Source: Candidatus Aramenus sp. CH1
Lineage (GTDB): Archaea; Thermoproteota; Thermoprotei_A; Sulfolobales; Sulfolobaceae
Direction: 5' to 3'
DNA length: 39,684 bases
NCBI GenBank assembly: GCA_022678445.1
Contig: JALBWU010000005.1
Location: 1 to 39,684 of the forward strand
The position numbers and the translations under genes are program-made. Numbering within the stretch: position 1 is the first letter of the stretch; every line of letters starts with the position of its first letter. Shown here piece after piece: positions 38,999 to 39,684 of this stretch. The notes below the pieces were generated by a model that did no database searches, was not told the origin of the DNA, and saw nothing but the letters and a program-made list of their open reading frames with translations.

Positions 38999-39684
38999 AT
39001 GATAAAATACTTTGAAGGCTGCGCAGTTCTTGACGTTAAGTTCTGACCTCCTCCCAGCCCTGCGAGGGTTCTGCCTAGGTCTAAGGCGTTACTCCCCTTT
39101 ATGGGAGATACCCCGTGATGTGAAGAGAAAGGAAAGAGCCAAAGCGTTGACAATCTTCCTTATTATAATGTTTAACGCTCCGCTAACGTCGCTGTGAAGT
39201 TTACGACCAAGAGGACAGCTATCGACACTCCTGGGATTTCTGTCAACCTTAACGTTATGGAAAGCGCAGAGCCGCGAAGTGTTATGCTCAATCACTAGGT
39301 ATGTCTTTACGCCGTACTCGTAGAGTTTGTTCACTAACGCGCCAACTTGCGATAAGACCAAATTTGAAGTAAACTTGTTACCCTTATCCTAGGAATGAAG
39401 TAAGGATAGCCCAAGTAAACCGTGGAGACGCCAAAGACCACAAAGAGTTAGCCAAGTGAGATGCTAAAGTTCTGTAAATGAAGAAGCCCACGGTAAAGCT
39501 TAGTGACTCTTTTCCTTTCCCTCAGCACTTCTTCCCTATCACTTCTTTGGACCTTTTCTGTCTCGCTCTTCAGCTCGTCGAGTTCGCGATCCTCTCCTGA
39601 AAATAGAAGTTCGCTCTTAACTGCTGAACCCCTATAAAATAGAACAGTACGTTCTCAACAACGACAGTAGCCAACGCGTTTACG
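38999..39684 (-). pseudogene. tnpB: Decayed IS200/IS605-family TnpB gene, second copy, N-terminal part outside window
   Basis: Reading from the right edge, the minus strand encodes TnpB C-terminal sequence. A WSL-type stretch at 39430-39440 is frameshifted by a 2-base difference from the left copy. The zinc-finger region follows at 39361-39089 (EYGVKTYLVIEHNTSRLCAFH and SCPLGRKLHSDVSGALNI). After another frame change comes the TnpB end (GVSPIKGSNALDLG, LGGGQNLTSR) at about 39100-38999. The reading frame is broken at least twice. It is in the same direction as the left copy. Confidence 0.85.
39361..39684 (-). repeat. Direct repeat, right copy (internal tnpB segment)
   Basis: Matches 1-324 in the same orientation, with one difference in the first 74 bases and a 2-base gap near 39435, then more divergence. 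The right copy has its N-terminal half outside the window. Confidence 0.85.

Noticed and set aside
38959-39153. Longer start for the small membrane protein, reaching into the right tnpB copy
   Set aside because: The extension (SPIKGSNALDLG, GGGQNLTSR) is the C-terminal end of TnpB, so the true start is the ATG at 38958.
1-39684. CRISPR array or cas genes
   Set aside because: No regularly spaced repeats and no cas-like proteins were seen.

Overview
The window looks like chromosomal DNA of a thermoacidophilic crenarchaeon of the order Sulfolobales. It is probably near Metallosphaera, because the acyl-CoA synthetase at 6074-8050 closely resembles, from memory, the 3-hydroxypropionyl-CoA synthetase of that genus. 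Other lineage markers are an Lrs14-type regulator, an ArnA/ArnB-type FHA and VWA pair, FAU-1, archaeal Trm10, AGG/AGA-dominated arginine codons and TATA boxes centred about 26-27 nt before start codons, which implies mostly leaderless transcripts. First genes of transcripts mostly lack a Shine-Dalgarno site; several internal or short-leader genes have GGTG/GAGGT-type sites. I saw no rRNA, tRNA or CRISPR array.

Layout. 1-987 is a decayed IS200/IS605-type TnpB gene, and a second decayed copy in the same orientation fills 39.0-39.68 kb; base 1 aligns with base 39361, so the window runs from repeat to repeat. 1.1-1.6 kb: a frameshifted zinc-ribbon membrane protein. 1.7-3.6 kb: a purE-purK-ModE-like operon on the minus strand. 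3.6-5.9 kb: an FAD-binding oxidoreductase, a nucleoside hydrolase and a small winged-helix regulator. 6.1-12.9 kb: a plus-strand metabolic block with 3-hydroxypropionyl-CoA synthetase, an amino-acid permease, an MBL-fold hydrolase and class II fumarase. 12.9-17.9 kb: a second MBL hydrolase, a PaREP1/HEPN-like protein, a DUF3834-like protein, a DUF123 GIY-YIG-like protein, the gcvH-lplA lipoylation pair and a four-CBS protein translationally coupled to a tiny twin-CX3C protein. 18-22.8 kb: OsmC, small membrane proteins, a polytopic membrane protein, a DsbA/FrnE-like thioredoxin-fold protein, a CBS protein and a degenerate methyltransferase-like protein. 22.8-26.1 kb: a second acyl-CoA synthetase with a Trp-to-Gly change at the acyl-pocket gate, followed by the two subunits of a CoA-transferase-fold enzyme placed convergently. 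26.1-31.6 kb: Trm10 and a VWA protein, divergent from an FHA - PPP phosphatase - VWA operon resembling the archaellum regulatory network. 32-39 kb: AbrB-like protein, FAU-1, aconitase, a nucleotidyltransferase-like protein, a DUF2258-like protein, small membrane and charged proteins, an Lrs14 regulator and an HTH protein.

How the genes fit together. 3-Hydroxypropionyl-CoA synthetase and fumarase belong to the 3-hydroxypropionate/4-hydroxybutyrate CO2-fixation cycle; aconitase belongs to the citric acid branch. The second synthetase could activate a larger acid such as 4-hydroxybutyrate, but this is inference. The phosphatase/FHA/VWA genes form a phospho-threonine signalling module; the VWA tail carries five T-[RK]-[RK]-[IL] motifs that are plausible FHA ligands.

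The most interesting items are this signalling module with its second, divergent VWA gene; the natural Trp-to-Gly synthetase beside split CoA-transferase subunits; the 39-residue twin-CX3C protein; and three clean palindromes placed in promoters (13725-13739, 35850-35871, 36532-36547).
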